NCBI GenBank assembly: GCA_900469475.1 | Contig: UBXG01000005.1 | Location: 434,001 to 498,000, forward strand | Length of the DNA stretch: 64,000 nucleotides | From: Hyphomicrobiales bacterium | Lineage (GTDB): Bacteria > Pseudomonadota > Alphaproteobacteria > Rhizobiales > Rhizobiaceae | Direction: 5' to 3' | Shown: in pieces, positions 17,886-25,270 of the stretch | Layout: every line of letters starts with the position of its first letter | Position numbering within the stretch: the stretch's first letter is position 1 | Made by a program: the position numbers and the translations under genes | The notes under the pieces: model-generated | The model's input: only the letters and a program-made list of their open reading frames with translations | Told to the model about the DNA's origin: nothing | Databases searched by the model: none

Positions 17886-18992
17886 TCAATGCGTCTGCGG
17901 CGGCGTATGGTGGGCTGCAATTTCCGCCATCGCCTGCTGGTTCTCTTCCCGGCCTTCGCTGATCTGATGCAGGCGCTCGGCAACCAGGGCATCGGTGCGG
18001 CCGGCTTCACGCTTCCAAGGCTGGCGGCCCTTGAGCACGCCGGAATCATGCACCATTTCGGCGACATATTCCTCCTGGCGGTAGGCCATGACGTGAATGC
18101 CGGAAACGCCCTCGATCTCCTTCACCTCGTTGATGATGTCGATGCAGAGCTGCTTGCCTTCCTTCTTCTGATCCTGCGCACCTTCAATGCGTTTGATGAT
18201 TTCATCGGGAATGTGGACACCCGGTACGTTGGAGCGCATCCAGCGGGCCGTCTTTGCCGATGCGAGCGGGCCGACGCCGACGAGAATGAAGCATTTTTCG
18301 GTGAGGCCGAGGTCGCGAACCTTCTTCATGTATTCGCGGAACATCGGCACGTCGTAGCAATACTGGCTCTGGACGAACTGCGCCCCGGCCTCGATCTTCT
18401 TGGCCAGCCGGTAGGGCCGGAAATCATAAGGCGGTGCGAAGGGATTGATGGCGGCGCCAAGAAAGACCTTCGGCGGCGAGGTCAGCTTGCGGCCGGAGAG
18501 GAATTTCGCGTTGTCGCGCATGATGCGCACGGTTTCCAGCAGCGACATGCAATCGAGATCGAAGACCGGCTTGGCGCCCGGTTGATCGCCGGCTTGTACG
18601 CCATCACCGGTCAGGCACATGATGTTGCAAACGCCCATGGCGGCTGCGCCCAGCACGTCGCCCTGGATGGCGATGCGATTCTTGTCGCGGCAGGCGATCT
18701 GCATGATGGGCGCATAGCCCATGCGTGTCAGCAGGGCGCAAATCCCGACCGAGGACATATGGCAGTTGGCACCCGAAGCGTCGACGGCGTTGATGCCATC
18801 GACCCAACCCTCGAAGATAGCCGCGCGCTCGTAGACGTCTTCGGCATTGGCGCTGTCGGGCGGGTTCAATTCGGCTGTCACGGCGAACTCGCCGCGGCGA
18901 AGCACGCGTTCCAGCCGCCCGAGCGAAGAGTGGCCGGGCAGGGGATCGAGCGGCAGATGGACGCCAAGCGGGTTTTCATCGATATGCGACAT
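17886..18992 (-). CDS. Methylenetetrahydrofolate reductase-family protein (MetF-like)
   Basis: This 368-residue protein has the FAD-binding TIM barrel of MetF: FAVTAELNPPDSA at the start of the barrel, GINAVDASGANCHMSS, CRDKNRIAIQGDVLGAA, MCLTGDG and QFVQSQYCYDVPMF. MetF interconverts methylene-THF and methyl-THF. Next to a methyltransferase that would make methyl-THF and a MetV-like partner, it is likely part of methyl-group oxidation, not the housekeeping methionine enzyme. A three-base gap separates it from the MetV-like gene upstream. The C-terminal 40 residues are an extra polar tail. Confidence 0.85.
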   Translation of the reverse strand: MSHIDENPLGVHLPLDPLPGHSSLGRLERVLRRGEFAVTAELNPPDSANAEDVYERAAIFEGWVDGINAVDASGANCHMSSVGICALLTRMGYAPIMQIACRDKNRIAIQGDVLGAAAMGVCNIMCLTGDGVQAGDQPGAKPVFDLDCMSLLETVRIMRDNAKFLSGRKLTSPPKVFLGAAINPFAPPYDFRPYRLAKKIEAGAQFVQSQYCYDVPMFREYMKKVRDLGLTEKCFILVGVGPLASAKTARWMRSNVPGVHIPDEIIKRIEGAQDQKKEGKQLCIDIINEVKEIEGVSGIHVMAYRQEEYVAEMVHDSGVLKGRQPWKREAGRTDALVAERLHQISEGREENQQAMAEIAAHHTPPQTH

Positions 18993-18995
18993 CGC

Positions 18996-19574
18996 TCAGG
19001 CTTCCTTTTTCGCCGTTTCGCGGGCTGCCGCGGCCTCCGCCGTGACGCGAAGCCACGAAGATGTTTCGCGCAGCGACTGGTTCACGGGCTTCTGCACGTT
19101 GAGGATCGCGTCCCCGTGGGTCATGTTCCGCGAGCCATTCCAGGCCTGCACCCAGACGCAGGGCATATCGGGCTCCACCTCGCAATTGCCGTTGGCGCGC
19201 ACGCCGCCGCAGGGGCCATTGCGCAGCTGCTTCGGACAGTTCATCGGACAGGACATGCCCGTCGATGATAGCGCGCACTGGCCGCACATGCGGCAATCGA
19301 ACAGGAAGCCCTTCACATTGCGTTCGATGAAGGTGATCGGGCGCTCTACGCGGTCATAGCCGAACGCCTTCCACAGCGGATGAAGCAGGAGGAAGGCGTC
19401 GGCGAAGCGACGGTAGAACCATTCCAAGAAACGTGAGTGACGCACGGCCCAGAGACGGACTGTGTATTTGCGCCGGGCGCGGCGATTGGGCGAAACTCCC
19501 GCAGGCGTATAGGCACCGCTGGCCGCTTTTGCGCCCGCGGCGGCATTGCCGGGCTTCTGAACGGCATCAGCCAT
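18996..19574 (-). CDS. MetV-like zinc/cysteine-rich partner of methylenetetrahydrofolate reductase
   Basis: A 192-residue protein with a cysteine-rich middle: CRMCGQCALSSTGMSCPMNC, then GPCGGV and NCEVEPDMPCVW. This is the pattern of the methylene-THF reductase C-terminal/MetV family. In acetogens MetV pairs with MetF. Adjacency to the MetF-like gene, with a three-base gap, supports a two-subunit enzyme. It overlaps the upstream 100-residue gene by eight bases. The first 40 residues are Ala-rich and low-complexity. Family recognition is good; an electron-carrier or structural role is inferred. Confidence 0.82.
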   Translation of the reverse strand: MADAVQKPGNAAAGAKAASGAYTPAGVSPNRRARRKYTVRLWAVRHSRFLEWFYRRFADAFLLLHPLWKAFGYDRVERPITFIERNVKGFLFDCRMCGQCALSSTGMSCPMNCPKQLRNGPCGGVRANGNCEVEPDMPCVWVQAWNGSRNMTHGDAILNVQKPVNQSLRETSSWLRVTAEAAAARETAKKEA

Positions 19575-19869
19575 TATCGCGGCCTCCGGATTTCACCAGA
19601 GTCACCAGCCGCTCGCGATCATAAGCTGCCTCGAGCTCGCTCGCCGCCTTGTCTGCTTCGGCTTCGAGATCGTCCGATACCGGCACCGGGTCCGCCTTGC
19701 GCCATTCGGCGAGATAATCGTCAGTTTCAGCGGCACCGGTGCGCATGGCGCACATGTCTATTGCTTCGGTAAAGCGCAAAGAAAGCTCGCGTTTTGCCGT
19801 CTGCCTACCCTTTTTGATGATCACCTGGGCCGGAATGTCCCGCCAGTAGACGACAATGCGATCCGCCAT
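19567..19869 (-). CDS. Virulence-factor-domain small protein (pfam13769 type)
   Basis: A 100-residue protein beginning MADRIVVYWRDIPAQVIIKK and containing ELSLRFTEAIDMCAMRTG, the pattern of the short conserved 'virulence factor' domain named from Brucella. The biochemical role is unknown despite the name. AGGAG lies eight bases before the ATG at 19869; an upstream TTG would sit too close to it. The end overlaps the MetV-like gene by eight bases, and the gene appears first in the MetV-MetF-methyltransferase-activator operon. Recurrent placement with C1 genes would suggest a role in folate or corrinoid methyl transfer. Confidence 0.7.
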   Translation of the reverse strand: MADRIVVYWRDIPAQVIIKKGRQTAKRELSLRFTEAIDMCAMRTGAAETDDYLAEWRKADPVPVSDDLEAEADKAASELEAAYDRERLVTLVKSGGRDNG

Positions 19870-20105
19870 GCACAAATCTCCTCTTCACGCCAGAATGCAC
19901 GCCGGCCGACCTCGGGACTGCACTCGCCACGACGCGCCACATGCCGAAAAGCGACGCGAGATGAAAACCTTGTCTGGAAGTATCGCCAAGGCGCTTTATC
20001 CTTTGAAACGGCCGGGTTCGAACTGTGATTGAATGTTCTTCCGTCGTCCAGCATGTCGGCCCAGGCAAAGAGGAGGAAGACAGAAAAGCGACGTAGGTGT
20101 CGTAA

Positions 20106-20744
20106 TCAGACGGTCAGCAACTCGCGGGCAAGATCGCCGTACCCGGTGTAGCGATATTCGTAGTCCAGTCCGAGATAGGCGGCGGCTTCCTTCGCCTTTG
20201 CCTGCAGCGCCGGATCTTCCTCTTGCGAGAGATAGACCACCTTGCGGTAGTTGCCGAAATACATTTCGCGCAACTCGGGATGACGGTCCAAACCTAGCGG
20301 GACGATGACGAAGGCTTCGAACTGGCGGGCCAGGAAGTCGGTGAGGAAGAACGAGGTGATATCATCGTCACGCGCCGCGAAGGCCTCGTTGCCGGTAAAG
20401 AAGGAATAACAATGCGGTCCGGAAAGCCGCTCTACTCCCTCGCGCTCGCAAATCCTGTCGATATCGCCGCCGGTGCCGCAATCGGCATAGCCGATGAAGA
20501 TCTTTTCGAAGCCGCGCGCGCGGGCATCGGCAATCGCTTCTTCCAGGGCTGGTGCGATCTTCTGCGGATAGGAGTGATAGATTGCGGGAAGACAGTGAAG
20601 ATCGATGTGATCGAGCCCGTTTATTTGGGTAAGCGCCAGTATTTCGCGCGCGATTGCGCCGCACGCGATCACATGAACCTTTTGCTTTGTTATACGTTTA
20701 TCGCCCGGAGGGTTCTTCTCCGCATTTTTTTGATCAATATCCAC
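20106..20744 (-). CDS. DUF1638-domain protein
   Basis: A 212-residue protein matching the DUF1638 pattern: KVHVIACGAIAREI near the N-terminus, LPAIYHSYPQKIAPALE, then FIGYADCGTGGDID and GPHCYSFFTGNEAF. Conserved Cys and His residues (HCLPAIYH, YADCGTGG, HCYSF) suggest metal or corrinoid handling, but the family has no established function. DUF1638 genes commonly accompany corrinoid methyltransferases. It starts at a GTG at 20744 without an obvious Shine-Dalgarno, leaving only 19 bases to the divergent entericidin-like gene, so the true start may be slightly downstream. Confidence 0.78.
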   Translation of the reverse strand: MDIDQKNAEKNPPGDKRITKQKVHVIACGAIAREILALTQINGLDHIDLHCLPAIYHSYPQKIAPALEEAIADARARGFEKIFIGYADCGTGGDIDRICEREGVERLSGPHCYSFFTGNEAFAARDDDITSFFLTDFLARQFEAFVIVPLGLDRHPELREMYFGNYRKVVYLSQEEDPALQAKAKEAAAYLGLDYEYRYTGYGDLARELLTV

Positions 20745-20763
20745 TCAGAGGGGGTTCCCAATC

Positions 20764-20922
20764 ATGACTGCATCGACACTCACGAAAATTGCAGCGGCCT
20801 GCGCCGTTCTCATGGTACTTGCTTCCTGCGCCAATACCATACGCGGCGTGGGCAGAGATACTGCAAACGCGGTCCACGCGACGGAGGACGCTGGTCATAC
20901 CGTCAAGAAGGCAGCTCAATAA
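20764..20922 (+). CDS. Entericidin A/B-family small lipoprotein
   Basis: A 52-residue protein with a basic N-terminus, a hydrophobic signal segment and lipobox VLASC, followed by NTIRGVGRDTANAVHATEDA, the typical entericidin mature sequence. AGAGGGGG precedes the ATG. Members are small membrane lipoproteins; the Escherichia coli pair EcnA/EcnB acts as antidote and toxin. A single copy is present here, with no neighbouring partner, so a toxin-antitoxin role is not supported. It is divergent from the DUF1638 gene and lies inside the corrinoid module. Confidence 0.82.
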   Translation: MTASTLTKIAAACAVLMVLASCANTIRGVGRDTANAVHATEDAGHTVKKAAQ

Positions 20923-20988
20923 TCAATTTGGGATGCTAATGCGCCGGCGGCAACCCATTGGTTATCGCCGGCCATCAGTTTCTTGCAA

Positions 20989-21690
20989 TCAGGCGCCGGC
21001 AGCCAGGCTGTTGTGCTTGCGCTTCATGAATTCCTTGGCGGTTTCGACCGCCACGGCGGCGTCGCGGCAATAGGCATCGGCGCCGACGGCCTTGCCGAAT
21101 TCCTCGTTTAGCGGCGCGCCACCGACCAGAACGACGTAGTCATCGCGCAGGCCCTTTTCCTTCAGAGTATCGATGACAACCTTCATGTAGGGCATCGTCG
21201 TCGTCAGCAGGGCCGACATGCCGAGAATGTCCGGCTGTTCGCGCTCGATGGCGTCGAGATAGTTTTCGACCGGGTTGTTGATGCCGAGGTCGATGACGTC
21301 GAAGCCTGCGCCTTCCATCATCATGCCGACAAGGTTCTTGCCGATGTCGTGAATGTCGCCCTTGACGGTGCCGATCACCATTTTGCCGAGCTTCGGCGCG
21401 CCGGTCTGCGCCAGAAGCGGACGCAGAATAAACATGCCGGCCTTCATCGCATTGGCGGACAGCAGAACTTCCGGAACGAAGAGAATGCCGTCGCGGAAGT
21501 CGATGCCAACGATGCGCATGCCTTCGACCAGCGCTTGGGTCAGAATATCATAGGGCGCCCAGCCACGCTCCAGGAGGATATTGGTGGCTTCCTCGATTTC
21601 TTCCTTCAAGCCGTCATACAGGTCGTCATGCATCTGCTGCACGAGCTCTTCGTCAGAAAGTTCCGAGAGAATGATTTCGTCGTCAGACAT
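20989..21690 (-). CDS. Corrinoid (cobalamin-binding) protein, MttC-like
   Basis: A 233-residue methyltransferase corrinoid protein. Residues 10-95 form the helical cap domain and 100-215 the Rossmann-like B12-binding domain with the DxHxxG motif at Asp112-Ile-His114-Asp-Ile-Gly117; His114 is the expected lower cobalt ligand. The downstream GMSALLTTTM and VLVGGAPLNEEF motifs complete the fold. Such proteins carry the methyl group between a substrate-specific MttB-family enzyme and a methyl-THF or thiol methyltransferase. GGATGGAG precedes the ATG at 21690, which is preferred to one eight codons upstream. It is divergent from the MttB homologue across about 260 bases. Confidence 0.92.
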   Translation of the reverse strand: MSDDEIILSELSDEELVQQMHDDLYDGLKEEIEEATNILLERGWAPYDILTQALVEGMRIVGIDFRDGILFVPEVLLSANAMKAGMFILRPLLAQTGAPKLGKMVIGTVKGDIHDIGKNLVGMMMEGAGFDVIDLGINNPVENYLDAIEREQPDILGMSALLTTTMPYMKVVIDTLKEKGLRDDYVVLVGGAPLNEEFGKAVGADAYCRDAAVAVETAKEFMKRKHNSLAAGA

Positions 21691-21949
21691 GCGCTCCATC
21701 CCGTTTTCGTGCAATGCATCAGAGACTTGTATAAAACACTGCCGCCATTACGGATAGACCGGAAGGCCGCCAAAACTCTTTTTGAATGCGACGTCGCACG
21801 GAACAATCGCGACGGACGAAGAACAGTTGATATTAGCGGCCCATGTCTGTCCTATGCTAATTGCTGGCGCATTAAGGAACGTCCGCTTGGCGGAATCGGG
21901 TAGCATGGGGCTTGATAGACGCATCCATGCGCAGGAGTGAGGAAACATC

Positions 21950-23530
21950 ATGGACGATATGATTGAGCAACCGGCTGCAGGCAATGATGGCGGTGGACGG
22001 CGTTCGCGCAGCGAGGGCAGGGGTGCGGCAGCGCGGCGTGCTTCGCGCAGCGGCGGTGGGCCGGGTCCTTCGCTCCCCTATATCACCCGCAAGATCGGCG
22101 TCTACGAAGTGCTTGACGAAGAGGGCCTGCAGCTCATCGAACGTAACGCCGATACGGTTCTGGAAGAAATCGGCATCGAGTTTCGCGATGACGCGGAAGC
22201 GCTGGCGCTCTGGAAGGAGGCCGGTGCCGACGTGCGTGGGCAGCGCGTGCATTTTCCGAAGGGTCTTTGCCGCGAGCTTCTGAAGACTGCGCCGAAGGAA
22301 TTCACCTGGCACGCCCGCAACAGCGCCCGCAACGCCCATGTCGGCGGCAAGGCGACGATTTTCGCGCCGGTCTATGGCCCGCCCTTCGTCCGCGATCTCG
22401 AGGGCAACCGCCGCTACGCGACGATCGAGGATTTCCGCAATTTCGTGAAGCTCGCCTATATGGCGCCGTCGATGCATTCGTCCGGCGGCACGGTGTGCGA
22501 GCCTGTCGATATCCCGGTCAACAAGCGCCATCTGGATATGGTGTACAGCCATATCAAATATTCCGACAAGCCGTTCATGGGATCGGTAACCGCACCGGAG
22601 CGTGCTGAAGACACGATCGCAATGGCGAAGATCGTCTTTGGCGACGACTTCGTCGAGAATAATTGCGTAACGCTGAACCTTATCAACGCCAACTCGCCGA
22701 TGGTGTTCGACGAGACCATGCTCGGCGCTCTGAAAGTTTATGCGCGGCACAACCAGGCTTCGGTCGTTTCGCCCTTCATTCTCTCGGGCGCAATGAGCCC
22801 TGTCACTGTTGCAGGCACGCTGACGCAGATTCTCGCCGAAGTGCTGGCCGGAGCTTCCTTTACGCAGCTGATCCGCAAGGGTTCGCCGGTGCTTTACGGC
22901 ACCTTTGCGGCTTCAATCTCGATGCAGTCCGGTGCGCCGACCTTCGGCACGCCGGAGCCCTCGCTCGTGTCCTACGGCGCGGCACAGCTCGCCCGCCGCC
23001 TCGGTCTGCCATTCCGTACCGGCGGTTCGCTCTGCGGATCGAAGGTGCCAGATGCACAGGCGGCGCATGAATCGGCCAATACGCTGAACATGACGCTGCT
23101 GGCCGGCACGAATTTCGTGCTGCATGCGGCGGGATGGCTCGAAGGGGGGCTCGTTTCCTCCTACGAGAAGTTCATGATCGACCAGGATCAGCTCGGCATG
23201 ATGCAGAAGATGGCCGAAGGGGTGGATCTCTCGGAGAACGGTCAGGCGCTCGATGCCATCCGCGAAGTCGGCCCGGGTAGCCATTATCTCGGCTGCGGCC
23301 ACACTCAGGCCAACTTCCAATCCGCCTTCTATCGCTCGGCGCTCGCGGACAACAATTCCTTCGAGCAGTGGGAGATCGAAGGCCAGAAGCGCATCGAACA
23401 GCGCGCCAATGCGCTTTGCCGTTCCTGGCTTGATCACTACGAAGCGCCGCCGCTCGATCCGGCGATCGACGAGGCTCTTCTGGCCTATATCCAGACGCGC
23501 AAGGACTCCATGCCGGACGCTTTCACCTGA
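21950..23530 (+). CDS. MttB-superfamily corrinoid methyltransferase without pyrrolysine (MtgB-like)
   Basis: A 526-residue member of the trimethylamine methyltransferase (MttB) superfamily. After a low-complexity Gly/Arg-rich N-terminus (about residues 14-40) comes the TIM-barrel sequence, with FAPVYGPPFVRDLEGNRRY, MHSSGGTVCEPVD, GTFAASISMQSGAPTFGTPE and VLHAAGWLEGGLVSSYEKF. There is no in-frame amber codon, so this is a non-pyrrolysine member; characterised relatives include MtgB, which demethylates glycine betaine. With a betaine importer and Bmt nearby, glycine betaine or a related quaternary amine is the likely substrate. The reading frame after the TGA stays coding-like for 34 more codons. 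Superfamily is certain; substrate is inferred. Confidence 0.9.
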   Translation: MDDMIEQPAAGNDGGGRRSRSEGRGAAARRASRSGGGPGPSLPYITRKIGVYEVLDEEGLQLIERNADTVLEEIGIEFRDDAEALALWKEAGADVRGQRVHFPKGLCRELLKTAPKEFTWHARNSARNAHVGGKATIFAPVYGPPFVRDLEGNRRYATIEDFRNFVKLAYMAPSMHSSGGTVCEPVDIPVNKRHLDMVYSHIKYSDKPFMGSVTAPERAEDTIAMAKIVFGDDFVENNCVTLNLINANSPMVFDETMLGALKVYARHNQASVVSPFILSGAMSPVTVAGTLTQILAEVLAGASFTQLIRKGSPVLYGTFAASISMQSGAPTFGTPEPSLVSYGAAQLARRLGLPFRTGGSLCGSKVPDAQAAHESANTLNMTLLAGTNFVLHAAGWLEGGLVSSYEKFMIDQDQLGMMQKMAEGVDLSENGQALDAIREVGPGSHYLGCGHTQANFQSAFYRSALADNNSFEQWEIEGQKRIEQRANALCRSWLDHYEAPPLDPAIDEALLAYIQTRKDSMPDAFT

Positions 23531-23635
23531 AGAGAGCCCGAGGCCGCCAGGGAGCAAGGCGGTGCGACGCGCGTTGCCGACCTCATCCAGAAGGAAGTCT
23601 GGCGGCCGCACTATGAATATAAGGGGCCACGATGA
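23531..23635 (+). other. Coding-like in-frame tail after the MttB-like stop codon
   Basis: In the same frame as the MttB homologue, 34 sense codons follow its TGA and end at a second TGA overlapping the next gene's ATG (ATGA at 23632-23635). The codons look typical of the genome and encode a plausible helix and tail (GGATRVADLIQKEVWRPHYE, then YKGPR). This could be an eroded C-terminus, a readthrough extension, or a remnant of another methyltransferase gene. Confidence 0.45.
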
Positions 23636-24324
23636 GCCGTGGCCCTGTCATACTCGAACAACTCCGTGCGGCGCTCGGCGTCGACGGAGTTTTCGTTCGA
23701 GGTATAGTGTCCTTCGGCGACGGCGAGGGGCCGCTATTGGCCGATGGCACGGCGGCGCAAAGCGTGGTCCTGCTTGGCAATATCGGCGGCTCGATCTGGA
23801 TTCCGTTTTCGCGCTGGTGGCAATTGCCCGAGAATGCCGGCCGGTCCGATCCGCTCGACGACTGGTCGAAGATAGTCATCCGGCCAGTTGCAAGCGACTT
23901 GGGTGCCACGGCCTACTTTCCTTCGGATCCCCCATGGCAGCCGTTCCAGCGATGGGCCATGCAGGCCGAAGGCTTGAAGGCATCGCCACTCGGTATCCTG
24001 ATCCATCCTGTTTATGGCGTGTGGCACGGCTATCGTGGCGCGTTGGGATTTGCAGATGCCATTGAAAATGACTTCGCACCGGCATTTCCTCAGCATCCAT
24101 GCGATGTATGCGTCGACAAGCCCTGTGTCACTGCCTGCCCGGTAGCGGCCGTAACGAGAGCGGGCTTTCATGTTCCAAGCTGTCGCTCGCATTTGCGCAC
24201 GCGGGAAGGGCAGGCCGACTGCATGGCCGGCGGTTGTCTCGCACGCAATGCCTGCCCGATCGGGGCCGGCTATCGTTATCCCGCCGAACAGCTTGCATTC
24301 CATATGGCGGCACTCCAGCTTTAG
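23632..24324 (+). CDS. QueG-like [4Fe-4S] protein linked to corrinoid methyltransferase
   Basis: A 230-residue protein. The N-terminal 150 residues lack obvious motifs but resemble the cobalamin-binding half of epoxyqueuosine reductase-like proteins. The C-terminal part has two sets of cluster ligands: Cys157, Cys160, Cys165 and Cys169 in CDVCVDKPCVTACP, then Cys184, Cys197, Cys202 and Cys208 in CMAGGCLARNACP. QueG-type proteins combine B12 with 4Fe-4S clusters, so a role in reducing or servicing the corrinoid protein is attractive. It is far shorter than QueG (about 380 residues). The ATG overlaps the TGA ending the preceding coding-like tail, suggesting coupling. Confidence 0.7.
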   Translation: MSRGPVILEQLRAALGVDGVFVRGIVSFGDGEGPLLADGTAAQSVVLLGNIGGSIWIPFSRWWQLPENAGRSDPLDDWSKIVIRPVASDLGATAYFPSDPPWQPFQRWAMQAEGLKASPLGILIHPVYGVWHGYRGALGFADAIENDFAPAFPQHPCDVCVDKPCVTACPVAAVTRAGFHVPSCRSHLRTREGQADCMAGGCLARNACPIGAGYRYPAEQLAFHMAALQL

Positions 24325-24391
24325 TTCCCGCGTACTCCTTGTTTCGCCGCATTGCGATGCGTTCTAGCGCTTGTGCTATTGATGCGGAGCT

Positions 24392-25138
24392 ATGCGCTTG
24401 ATTCGATTGATGCTCATCCTTGCCGTTCTTGCCTTTGCCGCCACCGCCTCGGCCGGTGAGGCCTGCCGCAAGGTTCAGCATCTCGGTGACGGCTACACGG
24501 TTTGCACCTTCGATCCCGCCCATTACGACGTCCAGATTTTCCAGAATGACCGCAACGGTAAGCCTTATGGCTCGTTCCGGGCGCTGGAAATGGATCTGCG
24601 CCAGGACCGCATTTACGTGCGCTTTGCCATGAATGGCGGCATGTATCTCGATGATCAATCCCCTGTCGGTCTCTTCATCGAAAACGGACGCGAGATAAAG
24701 GCGATCAACACCAACAAGGGCTGGGGCAATTTTCATCTCCTGCCGAACGGGGTTTTCTATGTCCACGAAGGCAAGGCGGGGATCATGGAAAGCAAGGCCT
24801 TCGCCGCTTCCGGCATCAAACCTTTTTACGCGACGCAGTCCGGCCCGATGCTGGTCATCAGCGGCAGGCTCCATCCGTCATTTCTGGCTGACAGCCCGAG
24901 CTTGAAGACGCGAAACGGCGTTGGCGTTACCTCTGACGGCAAGGTCATCTTCGCCATTTCCGATGGACCGGTGCGCTTCCACGATTTTGCGACGCTGTTT
25001 CGCGACGATCTGAACTGCCCGAACGCGCTGTTTCTCGACGGCAGCATTTCCAGCGTCGACATCCCGGAATGGCGAAGGCGCGACAGCCTGTTTCCGCTCG
25101 GACCGGTCATCGCGGTGACGCAAATGCTGCCGGGCTAG
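24392..25138 (+). CDS. Secreted phosphodiester glycosidase-family protein (NAGPA/DUF2233)
   Basis: A 248-residue exported protein. Residues 1-21 form a signal peptide ending ATASA. The mature domain shows the phosphodiester glycosidase (NAGPA-like) pattern: FAMNGGMYLDDQSPVGLFIE, ATQSGPMLVISGRL, NGVGVTSDGKVIFAISDGPV and LFLDGSISS. The family hydrolyses phosphodiester-linked sugars; in bacteria many members act on the cell envelope. It precedes sugar-transfer genes, so envelope glycan processing is plausible. It lies about 70 bases after the iron-sulfur gene and could be a separate transcript. Confidence 0.82.
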   Translation: MRLIRLMLILAVLAFAATASAGEACRKVQHLGDGYTVCTFDPAHYDVQIFQNDRNGKPYGSFRALEMDLRQDRIYVRFAMNGGMYLDDQSPVGLFIENGREIKAINTNKGWGNFHLLPNGVFYVHEGKAGIMESKAFAASGIKPFYATQSGPMLVISGRLHPSFLADSPSLKTRNGVGVTSDGKVIFAISDGPVRFHDFATLFRDDLNCPNALFLDGSISSVDIPEWRRRDSLFPLGPVIAVTQMLPG

Positions 25139-25270
25139 GGCAGCTCCAATATATAGACAAGAACGCCTTCACGAAGCTCTCCACCGGCTTTCGGTCTCGC
25201 AAGGTTTGAGCAAGGCCCATCGCGCAGTTTTCAAGCGAGGGGTTCCAGCGAGTCTTCGAGAAGGATCAAC

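Noticed and set aside
21950..23530. Pyrrolysine-containing MttB
   Set aside because: There is no in-frame TAG in the gene and no pyl genes in the window, so the enzyme is a non-pyrrolysine superfamily member.
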